Of a stretch of 64,000 nt of DNA, positions 35,809 to 44,906 are shown piece by piece; the stretch's first letter is position 1, and the number at the start of each line of letters is the position of its first letter. This DNA is from FEN-1297 sp046704255. GTDB taxonomy: Bacteria; Bacteroidota; Ignavibacteria; Ignavibacteriales; Ignavibacteriaceae. The translations under genes were made by a program, and so were the position numbers. The stretch covers positions 4,116 through 68,115 of the forward strand of contig JBJKSH010000164.1 of NCBI GenBank assembly GCA_046704255.1, given 5' to 3'. Below the pieces are notes generated by a model. The model had not been told where the DNA came from. It saw nothing but the letters and a program-made list of their open reading frames with translations, and searched no databases.

Positions 35809-36951
35809 ATGAGGAAGATTTTTATTTCTAAATATTATTTACTTTTAATTATTTTATTTACCGCACGGTTAATTCCTGCGCATACTTATTATGTGGATTC
35901 TAAAAACGGGAACAACCAAAATAACGGATTAACACCCCAGGCAGCATGGAGAAGTATAAACAAGGTAAATGATTTTATTTACATGAAGGACGATACGGTA
36001 AGCTTTAAATCCGGCTTAAGATATTCAGGTTATACATTATTAATTCATTCCGATTTTATAACCTTTAATTCCTATGGCCCGGGCAATAAACCTGTTCTGG
36101 ACGGACAGGGTAAAAGAAATTGTGTAAGCCTGCAGAACATTAAGAATATTCAATTCCATAATCTTAAATTTGTAAACGGATATCCAAGAGATATGGAATT
36201 TAACGGATGCAAGAATATTGTAATCGACCTGTGTAATGTAGATAGCTGCGCCGGCAAAAATATTTTTAATCAAAATATTTATTCAGGTCAGGGCAATAAT
36301 TTAATAATTAAGTATTCAACCATGAGTTTTGCAGGCAATAAAACCGGCGGCGGACATGGGTTATATATAGACGGAACAGATAATTCTTTAATTGAATTCG
36401 ATACGCTTATCTCAAATAAAAATGATAATTTAAGAATAGCATACGGATACACTTATCCTTATTACACAAATAACCTGGTAGTTCGTAATTGTGTTATAAA
36501 GTATGCCGGAGATGAAAATATATCAGACGACGGAAGCAGGGATTCCAAATTCAATAATAATATTTTGGAAAATGATACAACCGGTTGGTCCGTAAATATT
36601 TCTCTTTTTGAACAAAACGGATATAGCCCCGGTAACAACGATTACTATAACAATACTTTTATTATCCACGATTATGGTAAGGACAACGCAGGAATTTTTA
36701 TTCACTTGTTTGCAAGCATTTCTAAAATCAAAATTTTGAATAATACTTTTTACCTTCAAAATAAAGGCAAAGGGTGGGCAGTGTATGCTCAGTATTCCTA
36801 CTTAAAGAAATGGGTTATTAACCGTAACTCGTACTATTCAAAAGAGAAAGGGCAAAACCATATCTGGTATTGGCAGGGTTCGGCTTTATCTTCCTTTTTT
36901 AGATGGCAGAAACTTGGTTTTGATAAAGAAGGTAATTTTATAATTCGTTAA
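35809..36951 (+). CDS. Secreted right-handed parallel beta-helix protein
   Basis: This is a 380-residue protein with a signal peptide (MRKIFISKYYLLLIILFTAR, cleavage after PAHT-like residues), followed by YYVDSKNGNNQNNGLTPQAA, a common opening of extracellular beta-helix proteins, then repeating short coils such as SLQNIKNIQFHNLKFVNG, NLIIKYSTMSF, GLYIDGTDNSLIEFDT and NNLVVRNCVIKYAG. This fold is typical of polysaccharide lyases, hydrolases or epimerases. No catalytic residues can be picked out. The start is the ATG at 35809, the only start that exposes the signal peptide cleanly; a TTG 23 codons upstream is less likely. It is divergent from the polysaccharide cluster, so it may process that polymer. 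Confidence 0.75.
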   Translation: MRKIFISKYYLLLIILFTARLIPAHTYYVDSKNGNNQNNGLTPQAAWRSINKVNDFIYMKDDTVSFKSGLRYSGYTLLIHSDFITFNSYGPGNKPVLDGQGKRNCVSLQNIKNIQFHNLKFVNGYPRDMEFNGCKNIVIDLCNVDSCAGKNIFNQNIYSGQGNNLIIKYSTMSFAGNKTGGGHGLYIDGTDNSLIEFDTLISNKNDNLRIAYGYTYPYYTNNLVVRNCVIKYAGDENISDDGSRDSKFNNNILENDTTGWSVNISLFEQNGYSPGNNDYYNNTFIIHDYGKDNAGIFIHLFASISKIKILNNTFYLQNKGKGWAVYAQYSYLKKWVINRNSYYSKEKGQNHIWYWQGSALSSFFRWQKLGFDKEGNFIIR

Positions 36952-37033
36952 TTTTAAAAATCTAAGGGAATTTTAATTCATTTTAAATTATTTTTAGTAT
37001 AAATGTTTAATACACTCTTAAAAGGAATTCCTT

Positions 37034-38611
37034 ATGAACAAACCCCGGCTAAGCTTTATGCAAATCTGGAATATGAGTTTCGGATTCCTCGGTATTCAAT
37101 TCGGATTTGCACTTCAAAATGCAAACGTAAGCAGAATATTTGAAACACTTGGTGCAAAGATAGATGCCATTCCTATTTTATGGATAGCTGCTCCGATTAC
37201 AGGTTTAATCGTTCAGCCTATTATAGGGCATATGAGCGATAAGACATGGAACAGGCTGGGCAGGCGCAGGCCGTATTTTTTAACCGGCGCAATTTTAGCT
37301 TCGCTGGGAATTATTGCAATGCCCAATTCGCCTGTTCTCTGGTTCGCTGCTTCAATGCTTTGGATTATGGATGCTTCCATTAATATTTCTATGGAGCCGT
37401 TCAGAGCCTTTGTAGGCGATATGCTTCCTTCCGAACAAAGGACGCTTGGTTTTTCTATGCAAAGTTTTTTTATAGGAATAGGCGCCGTAGTTGCATCCGC
37501 ACTTCCGTATATGATGACAAACTGGTTCGGTGTAAGTAACACTGCACCGGAGGGAATGATACCGGAGTCTGTTAAACTTTCTTTCTATGTCGGTGGTACG
37601 GTTTTCTTTCTTGCTGTTTTGTGGACTGTAATAAGCTCAAAAGAATACCCGCCCGAGGAATTGAAGAGATATAGCGATGACAAGGAAAGCAAAAGTTCAT
37701 TTAGACCGGAAGGTGAAGAACTTATTCATCATAGCAAATTTTTTAAGAACGGATTGATATGGACTTTTACCGGATTATTGTTATTCATTTTATTTGATTT
37801 ATTTATTTACATGGATTACGGCCTTGGAGTGTTTTTCGGCGGCATAGCCGTATTCGGACTGTTGCAAATTGTTGTAGGAATAATGACCAGGCAAAAAAAT
37901 ACAAGCGGCGGATTTGTAGTTGTTATGAATGATTTATTCAAAATGCCTAAAACAATGGTACAGCTTTCTTATGTTCAATTCTTTTCCTGGTTTGCTTTAT
38001 TTGCAATGTGGATTTACACAACTCCTGCCGTTACCCATCATATTTACGGCACTACAAATCCTCAATCGGAATTATATAATAAAGGTGCCGACTGGGTTGG
38101 TGTTTTAATGGCCGTATATAACGGCTTTGCTGCGGTAACGGCATTCTTGCTTATCTGGCTGGCAAAGAAAACAAGCCGCAAGATGGTTCACTCGATAAGT
38201 TTAGTTTGCGGCGGACTCGGCTTAGCTTCATTTTATATAATTAAAGATCCGAACTTACTTCTTATTTCAGAATTGGGAATTGGTCTTGCATGGGCATCTA
38301 TACTTGCAATGCCGTATGCAATATTAACGGGCTCGCTGCCGGCAAATAAAATGGGAGTTTACATGGGCATCTTTAATTTCTTCATAGTTATTCCTCAAAT
38401 AACTGCAGCGGCAATACTGGGGTTTTTTGTAAAACATTTGTTTGGTGATGAAGCAATTTATGCCCTGCTTCTCGGAGGTTTTTCATTTATACTTGCAGCC
38501 GTTCTGGTAATGAAAGTTGATGATGTTGATGAAGAAGCCCAGCCACTTACCCATTCTCAAAGAGAAAGAGTTGATTTGAGCGGAGTAGATAGCGAAAAGG
38601 TGTCTCCCTAG
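37034..38611 (+). CDS. SLC45/GPH-like MFS sugar transporter
   Basis: This 525-residue transporter has 12 predicted helices. The typical SLC45 (sucrose/maltose carrier) opening is IWNMSFGFLGIQFGFALQNA, and the loop after helix 2 carries SDKTWNRLGRRRPYFLTGA. MEPFRAFVGDMLPSEQRTLG and the last helices, with ASILAMPYAILTGSLPANKMG, are also typical. It probably imports maltose or maltodextrins. A 12-base palindrome AAGGAATTCCTT holds the ribosome site and touches the ATG. A second, related transporter gene on the other strand and a GH13 amylase lie downstream, suggesting a starch-utilisation group. Confidence 0.88.
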   Translation: MNKPRLSFMQIWNMSFGFLGIQFGFALQNANVSRIFETLGAKIDAIPILWIAAPITGLIVQPIIGHMSDKTWNRLGRRRPYFLTGAILASLGIIAMPNSPVLWFAASMLWIMDASINISMEPFRAFVGDMLPSEQRTLGFSMQSFFIGIGAVVASALPYMMTNWFGVSNTAPEGMIPESVKLSFYVGGTVFFLAVLWTVISSKEYPPEELKRYSDDKESKSSFRPEGEELIHHSKFFKNGLIWTFTGLLLFILFDLFIYMDYGLGVFFGGIAVFGLLQIVVGIMTRQKNTSGGFVVVMNDLFKMPKTMVQLSYVQFFSWFALFAMWIYTTPAVTHHIYGTTNPQSELYNKGADWVGVLMAVYNGFAAVTAFLLIWLAKKTSRKMVHSISLVCGGLGLASFYIIKDPNLLLISELGIGLAWASILAMPYAILTGSLPANKMGVYMGIFNFFIVIPQITAAAILGFFVKHLFGDEAIYALLLGGFSFILAAVLVMKVDDVDEEAQPLTHSQRERVDLSGVDSEKVSP

Positions 38612-38720
38612 TAAAATGGTAAAATGTTATTAAAGATTTTATAATGCCTAAGTTGGAAGGATACTTTTAAAGAATTAATTTATGTACAATTTAACTAATT
38701 AGGAATCTCACCTCTAGGCT

Positions 38721-38827
38721 GGGGCCGACTAAAAAGTAATATCTTTTTGAAAAATAGAATATTGATGACGCAGAATTTAACGGAGTTCCTGAGATTTTTA
38801 AAAGGAAATTAATTTTTAGTCAGCCCC
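38721..38827. mobile_element. MITE-like element with 28-bp terminal inverted repeats
   Basis: The outer arms at 38721-38748 and 38800-38827 match at 24 of 28 positions when one is reverse complemented. Both ends begin GGGGC.GACTAAAAA. The 51-base centre is non-coding. Such ends resemble insertion-sequence termini, so this may be a short non-autonomous derivative. No clear target-site duplication is seen at the borders, so it may be old, or it may simply be a large hairpin. The GNAT gene starts about 55 bases later. Confidence 0.6.
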
Positions 38828-38882
38828 GATGTTTTTTATATAATTAATTTTGAATATATACAACTTCATAAAGAAAGTAATT

Positions 38883-39359
38883 ATGCCAGATATTGAAATT
38901 AAAAATGTTCAATCTACCGGTGAAATAAAAATAGTTAAAGAATTATTTGAAGAATATGCAAAGTCGTTAAACTTTAGTTTGTGTTTTCAAAATTTTGATA
39001 AAGAACTGAAAAATCTGCCCGGTGATTACTCTCCGCCGAAAGGTTCACTTTTACTATCTGAGTATAACGGCATACCGGCTGGCTGCGTAGGATTAAGAAA
39101 ATTTGAAAATGATATTTGCGAAATGAAAAGATTATATGTAAAGAATAATTTTCGAGGTTTGAAAATCGGGAGAATGCTTGTATATAAAATTATTGATGAA
39201 GCGAAGAGAATTGGTTATAAGAAAATGCGACTGGATACCATTCAAACTATGCAGGCGGCTCAAAATCTTTACAAGTCTTTAGGTTTTTACGAGATAAGTT
39301 CGTATGGTAATCATCCTATTGAAGGAACAATTTATATGGAACTGAATTTGGATACATAA
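38883..39359 (+). CDS. GNAT-family N-acetyltransferase
   Basis: This 158-residue acetyl-CoA-dependent acetyltransferase begins MPDIEIKNVQSTGEIK. The core GNAT fold is visible: IPAGCVGLRKF (beta strands), EMKRLYVKNNFRGLKIGRML (motif A, acetyl-CoA pyrophosphate loop RGLKIG), then YKKMRLDTIQTMQAAQNLYK and LGFYEISSY. It is cytosolic with an unknown small-molecule or peptide substrate. I use the ATG at 38883 rather than the TTG 11 codons earlier, as the protein then has normal family length. It lies alone between two transporters. Confidence 0.85.
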   Translation: MPDIEIKNVQSTGEIKIVKELFEEYAKSLNFSLCFQNFDKELKNLPGDYSPPKGSLLLSEYNGIPAGCVGLRKFENDICEMKRLYVKNNFRGLKIGRMLVYKIIDEAKRIGYKKMRLDTIQTMQAAQNLYKSLGFYEISSYGNHPIEGTIYMELNLDT

Positions 39360-39419
39360 ATTTTCTATATTGATTTTAGAAATAATACGAGGATGTGAAT
39401 CCGGCTAAAGACAAAGCCA

Positions 39420-40952
39420 TTAATTTATGTCGTACATTTCTTTCTTACCTAGTTCTTCAGGCTTACTTTTCCCTAAAGGCTGCACCATAATTGCGTCTTC
39501 CGGATCTTCCTTAACAAAGAACCATAACACTGCAGATACCGTTAAAGTGAATGTACTTATAATAAAGATTAAACTTTTATTTGGTGCTTCATCTACTGCC
39601 TGACCAACACCGAAACTAGCAACTAATTGAGGCAAAACAACTGCAAGATTAAAAAGTCCCATATATAATCCCATCTTTGCCTTATCAACTTTTTGAGACA
39701 TGATAGCAAAAGGCAGGCTTATAGTTGAGGCCCAGCCTATTCCTAATACTGCCATTAAAATATAAATTACAAATGGCTGATATCCGAAAAACAACATTCC
39801 CGCATAACCGAAAGCCATAGAAGCAATACAGAATGCATGAGTTTTAATGCGTCCTATTTTCCTGGTTACCGGCTCCAAAACAAACGCCGGAAGAATTGCA
39901 CCAACAGCATTTAAAATTAAAAAGCTTATGGATACAATCCGCCCCATATCAATTTGAACCGAAGAAGAAATAACTGCATTTGGTGAAAAGTTATAGACTT
40001 TATACTGCACGTACGCAAACATGTATATAAACATTGTTTGAATACCAATCCATGTAAACGAATGAGCAGCAAGAACTTTTTTAAACCCGATAATTCCTGC
40101 TTCGGTTTTTGATTTGCCTTCCGCATTCTTAAACAGAACTTTTAGTATAAAATAAATTGTTATTATAAAACATAAAATTTCAACATAATAGTTATGCAGT
40201 TTAATTTGAAGCAGCCGCATTGTTATTGCATAAACCGCATAAATTAAAAATCCCCATAACGGTTGAATATCTTTTAATATTGAACCAAAAGAAGTTTTTG
40301 AGTCTTTTGAATGCTCCACGGAATCATTCTTAGTTTCAATTTCTCTAGGCTCCTCAATAAAGAATGTCGGAATTATTGAAAGGATCAGCACCAAACCCAC
40401 ACCAAAATAAATAAGAACATAATTATTCCATACAGCACCAATAACATAAGCCAGTACACCAAATGTACCGGAAATTGTCTGCATCCAGGAATATCCCTTT
40501 GTCCTTTCGATTCCTTCCGGTGTAACATCGGCAATAATAGATCTTGTTGGATTAAAGCTTACGTTTATTGCAAGGTCTAGGGTTAAGGCTACCACAATTG
40601 CAACACCAAGAATCCCGTTAAAGCCAAGGGATTTGGAAATGATATCAATATTCGGTAAAGCCAAAAGCATAAGTGCAGCTAAAAACCCGCCGATAAAAAT
40701 AAAAGGCCTTCTTCTTCCTTTCCAAAGCCAAACATTATCGCTAATTATTCCTACGATCACCTGGCCTAAAATTCCGGCAATTGGCCCGGCTGCCCAAACT
40801 AATCCCACATCATCAATCTTTAAACCGTATTTGGTGCTTAATATCCAGCTTAATGCGGAAATCTGGATAGACAAAGCAAATCCCATTGCAGTTGAAGGCA
40901 GGCTTAGCAAAGTATAAAACGAGTTGGTAAGTTTTTTTTGAATATTAAGCAT
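39420..40952 (-). CDS. SLC45/GPH-like MFS sugar transporter
   Basis: This 510-residue 12-helix carrier is a distant relative of the transporter at 37 kb. It has SIQISALSWILSTKYGLKIDD at the N-terminus, then the loop SDNVWLWKGRRRPFIFIGGF and NVSFNPTRSIIADVTPEG, matching the GRRRP and DxxP family features. AGGAGA precedes the ATG. It lies immediately downstream of the GH13 enzyme gene on the same strand. It probably imports maltose or related oligosaccharides released by that enzyme. Confidence 0.87.
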   Translation of the reverse strand: MLNIQKKLTNSFYTLLSLPSTAMGFALSIQISALSWILSTKYGLKIDDVGLVWAAGPIAGILGQVIVGIISDNVWLWKGRRRPFIFIGGFLAALMLLALPNIDIISKSLGFNGILGVAIVVALTLDLAINVSFNPTRSIIADVTPEGIERTKGYSWMQTISGTFGVLAYVIGAVWNNYVLIYFGVGLVLILSIIPTFFIEEPREIETKNDSVEHSKDSKTSFGSILKDIQPLWGFLIYAVYAITMRLLQIKLHNYYVEILCFIITIYFILKVLFKNAEGKSKTEAGIIGFKKVLAAHSFTWIGIQTMFIYMFAYVQYKVYNFSPNAVISSSVQIDMGRIVSISFLILNAVGAILPAFVLEPVTRKIGRIKTHAFCIASMAFGYAGMLFFGYQPFVIYILMAVLGIGWASTISLPFAIMSQKVDKAKMGLYMGLFNLAVVLPQLVASFGVGQAVDEAPNKSLIFIISTFTLTVSAVLWFFVKEDPEDAIMVQPLGKSKPEELGKKEMYDIN

Positions 40953-41053
40953 AAGTCTCCTGTTTAATGTTTGACGGATAATGGAAGATGGAACATGTAC
41001 AATTACATTTGATATCTTTTCCCAAATTCATTCTAAATATTACTACAATTAAA

Positions 41054-42892
41054 TCAATTTGAACTATTTAGTTGAAAAATACTCCCGGAATTGGATTTAA
41101 CTTTTATCTCTTCCAGGTCTTTTAAATTATAAACCTTACCGGTTAATAAATCCTTTAATGTTTTTATACCATTTAATTGATCGGAATAATTATTCAGAAA
41201 AATTTCCTTTTCGGTAGAATTATTATTAATAACAACCAATATTTTATCGTTCCCTTTTATTTTAAAGTAAACAAACTCTTCGTTGTAAGGAGGGAATTCA
41301 ACAAGTTTGCCGGATGAAAGCGCTTTATGTTCCTTTCTTAATTCAAGAAGATTATGAACATAATTAAAGATATCATTTTGTTTTTTGGTCCTTCCGTCGG
41401 CAGTAAATGCATTTTGCTTATCACCCGGAAAGCCGCCCGGAAAATCCGTACGAATTAATCCGTCTGAAAGTCCTCCTTCCATTCCTATCTCGGTTCCGTA
41501 ATAAATTTGCGGAATTCCTCTGGAAGTGAGAAGCATGAGTAAAGCCATTTTGAATTTTTTAGCGTTACCTTTTGCTTCAAGCATGGCACGCGGGTTGTCG
41601 TGATTATCAAGAAAAGTTACAAGATTATTCGGATCAGCATAAATGAAATCCTTTGCAAAATCTTCATAAATAGCATTCAATCCGGAAGTACCTTTTAAAA
41701 AAGCAGTAAAGACATCATGAGTTGCATAGTCTGTAATAGCAGGCAAATTGGAATCAAACTTCCTGGGATAATAACTATGCGTTTGAAAACTTGAAAGGAA
41801 AACAGGAATGCCTGTCCATATTTCCCCGACTATATTTAGTTTGGGAAATTCAGTAAGAATTGCCTTTGCCCATTTAGCCAAATATTTTTGATCGCAATAA
41901 GGATAAGTATCTTCTCTAATTCCGTCAAGCCCGGTAGATTCAATCCACCACAAAGTATTCTGAATAAGATAATTACTTAAAAACGGATCAGCCTGATTCA
42001 AGTCAGGCATTTCATTAGTAAACCAGCCGGTTGTAGTATTTATAATTGTAGATGAATCCCTGTGAATATCTGCAAATGCCAGTTTATCGTGTTTGGTCAT
42101 TAAATGATGTTTAACCGAGCCGTGTATCCAGTCCGCAAAAGGTAAATCCTTCATCCACGGATGATCAATGCTAATATGGTTGCTAACATGATCTAAAATA
42201 ATTTTTAATCCTTTTGCGTGAGCTTCTTTAATAAGTTCTTTATACAATTTGTTAGTGCCAAAGCGCGGATCTATCTTATATAAATCTGTTGCAGCATAAC
42301 CATGATAGCTTATTTGAGTATTGTTTTCAATAAGCGGATTTATCCAGAGTGTGGTAACCCCAAGATTTTTTAAATAATCAAGATGCTTAATTATACCTGC
42401 AATATCGCCGCCGTGCCTTCCGTTAGGATTTTTAATATTGTATTCGTCAATAGTTCCTCTAACCCGGTCATTGGAAGTGTCGCCGTCGCAAAAACGGTCG
42501 GGTGTAATCAAATAGATTACATCGCTTGTGTTAAAGCCCTGAAAGTTTCCCTGGGTACTTAATTTATTTAGTACAGGGAAATTTATTTCAGCTTCACCAT
42601 CACCTTTTTTGATTTTTAATTTATATGAACCCGGTTTTAGTCCGGTGGGAATTTTAATATCGATAAATGAATAATGGGAGCTTTCAGCATTGTGAACCCG
42701 TAATACCTTTATTGCAGGATTATTAAACTTTGCGGAGATATCTTTTAAATTCTTTCCGTAAATCATAAGTTGAACTTTGTCCCAATGCATCCCTACCCAC
42801 CAGTTGGGCGGCTCAATTTTATTAACTTTAATGCTTTGGGCAAAACAAAAATTAAAAGATAGTAAAAGAACAGTAAAAATTTTCTTTAGCAA
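41054..42892 (-). CDS. Secreted GH13 alpha-amylase / cyclomaltodextrinase
   Basis: This 612-residue enzyme has a signal peptide (MLKKIFTVLLLSFNFCFAQS), then a cyclomaltodextrinase-type N-terminal domain (about 20-110, with PPNWWVGMHWDKVQLMIYG), the GH13 barrel and a short C-terminal beta domain. Catalytic residues are the nucleophile Asp at about 328 (GIREDT), the acid/base Glu at about 357 (VGEIW) and the stabilising Asp at about 432 (LDNHD). It hydrolyses alpha-1,4 glucans or cyclodextrins, probably in the periplasm. The TTG start is supported by a strong GGAGGAA and by the signal peptide. The transporter gene 101 bases downstream would import the products. Confidence 0.92.
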   Translation of the reverse strand: MLKKIFTVLLLSFNFCFAQSIKVNKIEPPNWWVGMHWDKVQLMIYGKNLKDISAKFNNPAIKVLRVHNAESSHYSFIDIKIPTGLKPGSYKLKIKKGDGEAEINFPVLNKLSTQGNFQGFNTSDVIYLITPDRFCDGDTSNDRVRGTIDEYNIKNPNGRHGGDIAGIIKHLDYLKNLGVTTLWINPLIENNTQISYHGYAATDLYKIDPRFGTNKLYKELIKEAHAKGLKIILDHVSNHISIDHPWMKDLPFADWIHGSVKHHLMTKHDKLAFADIHRDSSTIINTTTGWFTNEMPDLNQADPFLSNYLIQNTLWWIESTGLDGIREDTYPYCDQKYLAKWAKAILTEFPKLNIVGEIWTGIPVFLSSFQTHSYYPRKFDSNLPAITDYATHDVFTAFLKGTSGLNAIYEDFAKDFIYADPNNLVTFLDNHDNPRAMLEAKGNAKKFKMALLMLLTSRGIPQIYYGTEIGMEGGLSDGLIRTDFPGGFPGDKQNAFTADGRTKKQNDIFNYVHNLLELRKEHKALSSGKLVEFPPYNEEFVYFKIKGNDKILVVINNNSTEKEIFLNNYSDQLNGIKTLKDLLTGKVYNLKDLEEIKVKSNSGSIFQLNSSN

Positions 42893-43201
42893 AACGATTC
42901 CTCCGGTACTAAATGCTCCTCATCAAATAAAATTATCTTCAAAATGAATTAACCCGTTTTAATTACTAATTTTTTATTTAAATTTAAATCCTAAATATTG
43001 TGTGAATTTAATAAGTAGATACACTTTTTGGTACTACCCTTTTGGACGGATTTTGAAGAAAATTAAGTAAAACGGAGGGGTATTTTTTACCCTATTGTAA
43101 TCTTACAGCAGAGTTTTATTAAATTTATTTTATTCTAATTTTAATTTTCTTGCATTTATTTAACAATAAAAATAATTTTTAATCCGATTTTTTAAAAATT
43201 T
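42893..43201. promoter_or_regulatory. Divergent intergenic region between the amylase and smpB genes
   Basis: This 309-base AT-rich gap serves two divergent genes. It contains the amylase ribosome site (42898-42904), a small hairpin GGGTA/TACCC with a T loop near 43078-43092 and, towards smpB, a sigma70-like pair TTGCAT and TAATTT about 17 bases apart near 43150-43178. The last is a weak match. No other structure stands out. Confidence 0.35.
42898..42904 (-). promoter_or_regulatory. Shine-Dalgarno sequence for the TTG-started amylase
   Basis: GGAGGAA on the minus strand, 5 bases before TTG at 42892, decides this start and gives a complete signal peptide. Confidence 0.65.
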
Positions 43202-43663
43202 ATGGAAAAACTTGCAGAACAAGAAAAAAATATAACGGTAAACAGAAAAGCAAGGCACGAATATTTGATAGTTCAGACTTATGAAGCCGGAATAGTTTTG
43301 CAGGGAACGGAAGTAAAGGCATTAAGAGCAGGAAAAGCAAATTTGGTTGATAGTTATGCCAATCTTAACAACGGCGAAGTTTGGCTGGTTGGAGCGCATA
43401 TAAGTGTTTATGAGCAGGGAAATATTAATAACCACGAACCAACAAGAACAAGAAAACTGCTGCTTAACAAAAGTGAAATACGCAAACTAATTGGAAAGGT
43501 TAAAGAAAAAGGGCTCACTTTAATTCCTCTTAGATTGTATTTTAAAAACGGTAAGGTTAAAGTTGAACTTGCCTTGGCTAAGGGTAAAAAAGTATATGAT
43601 AAGCGTGAAGCAATTGCAAAGCGGGATTTGCAAAGAGACCAGGAAAGAAGGATAAAATATTGA
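43202..43663 (+). CDS. smpB: SsrA-binding protein SmpB
   Basis: This 153-residue protein binds tmRNA and takes part in trans-translation, rescuing stalled ribosomes. NRKARHEYLIVQTYEAGIVL and GTEVKALRAGKANLVDSYA are family signatures, and the basic C-terminal tail, with KGKKVYDKREAIAKRDLQRD, enters the decoding site. Length is normal. It is first in a rightward run with tyrS, and its TGA overlaps the TTG of tyrS by 2 bases. Confidence 0.97.
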   Translation: MEKLAEQEKNITVNRKARHEYLIVQTYEAGIVLQGTEVKALRAGKANLVDSYANLNNGEVWLVGAHISVYEQGNINNHEPTRTRKLLLNKSEIRKLIGKVKEKGLTLIPLRLYFKNGKVKVELALAKGKKVYDKREAIAKRDLQRDQERRIKY

Positions 43664-44886
43664 ATAAGATTTTTTTCCCCCCGGTAAATGAACAAATGGA
43701 TCTTATAAAACGGGGTGCATTCGAAATTATACCGGAAGAAGAACTTGTAAAAAAACTTGAAAAATCATTTAAGGATGGTATTCCTTTAACCATAAAGTTA
43801 GGCTGCGATCCCAGCAGGCCGGATTTGCATATCGGACATTCGGTTGTGTTAAGAAAGCTTGCACAATTCCAGGAATTAGGGCATCAGGCAATTTTAATAA
43901 TCGGAGATTTTACGGGAATGATTGGCGATCCTTCCGGCAGAAATGTAACACGACCGGCTCTTTCTCTTGAAGAAACTAGAATTAACGGTCAATCATACCT
44001 TGAGCAAGCATCGAAAATTTTAAATAAACAAAAGACAAAAATTGTTTACAATTCCGAGTGGCTGGGTAAAATGAGTTTTGAAGATGTTATAAAACTTTCT
44101 TCAAAATATACCGTGGCAAGAATGATTGAACGTGATGATTTTACAAAACGTTTTAAAGCCGGCGAACCTATAAGTGTTCACGAGTTTTTATATCCACTGG
44201 CACAAGCTATGGATTCCGTTGCAATTAAAAGCGATGTGGAACTCGGCGGCACAGATCAGAAATTTAACCTGCTTGTCGGACGCGATATTCAGAGAGAATT
44301 CGGAATTGAGCCTCAGGTAATTTTAACTATGCCTTTAATTGTCGGTACTGACGGTGTGGAAAAGATGAGCAAGTCGTACAACAACTATATCGGCATTTCG
44401 GAAGCTCCGGAAGAAATTTACGGCAAGACCCTTTCCATTCCCGACGATTTGATTTATAACTACTACGAGCTTGCAACTAATATATCGAATGAAGAACTTA
44501 AAGAAATTAGGAACCGGCTTAACGATTCCAAATTTAACCCGAGAGATTTAAAAAGAAAACTGGCTAGAACATTAGTGGCAATGTACCATAACAATGAAGC
44601 TGCTGTTAAAGCCGAAGAAGAATTTGATAAGGTTTTTATAAAAAAAGAAATACCGGACGATATTGCAGAATTTAAAATAGGCAACGATATAAAGGAAATA
44701 GGAATACTGGACTTGATTACAAAAGTAAATTTTGCAGCATCAAAAGGAGAAGCCAGGCGGCTGGTTTCTCAAGGCGGAGTATCCTTGAACGGAGAAAAGG
44801 TTGAAGATATTACTGCCGTAGTTAAACCGGAAAACGGTTTAATCTTAAAAGTAGGAAAAAGAAAATTCATTAAAATAACAATGTAA
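43660..44886 (+). CDS. tyrS: Tyrosyl-tRNA synthetase
   Basis: This 408-residue class-I synthetase charges tRNA-Tyr. Its N-terminal Rossmann domain has the HIGH motif as LHIGHSVV at about 56-63, with the preceding KLGCDPSRPD. It has GDFTGMIGDPSGR and the KMSKS loop KMSKSYNN at 235-242. The C-terminal S4 RNA-binding domain (about 340-405) contains SKGEARRLVSQGGVSLNGEK. The start is TTG at 43660, preceded by AGGAAAGAAGGA and overlapping the smpB stop; the next in-frame Met lies 12 residues on and would shorten the conserved N-terminus slightly. Confidence 0.96.
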   Translation: MNKIFFPPVNEQMDLIKRGAFEIIPEEELVKKLEKSFKDGIPLTIKLGCDPSRPDLHIGHSVVLRKLAQFQELGHQAILIIGDFTGMIGDPSGRNVTRPALSLEETRINGQSYLEQASKILNKQKTKIVYNSEWLGKMSFEDVIKLSSKYTVARMIERDDFTKRFKAGEPISVHEFLYPLAQAMDSVAIKSDVELGGTDQKFNLLVGRDIQREFGIEPQVILTMPLIVGTDGVEKMSKSYNNYIGISEAPEEIYGKTLSIPDDLIYNYYELATNISNEELKEIRNRLNDSKFNPRDLKRKLARTLVAMYHNNEAAVKAEEEFDKVFIKKEIPDDIAEFKIGNDIKEIGILDLITKVNFAASKGEARRLVSQGGVSLNGEKVEDITAVVKPENGLILKVGKRKFIKITM

Positions 44887-44892
44887 GTAAGA

Positions 44893-44898
44893 AAGGAG
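44893..44898 (+). promoter_or_regulatory. Shine-Dalgarno sequence for the TTG-started arginine decarboxylase
   Basis: AAGGAG lies 8 bases before TTG at 44907. No in-frame ATG lies nearby, so this site supports the TTG start. Confidence 0.6.
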
Positions 44899-44906
44899 AT
44901 GAGCTA

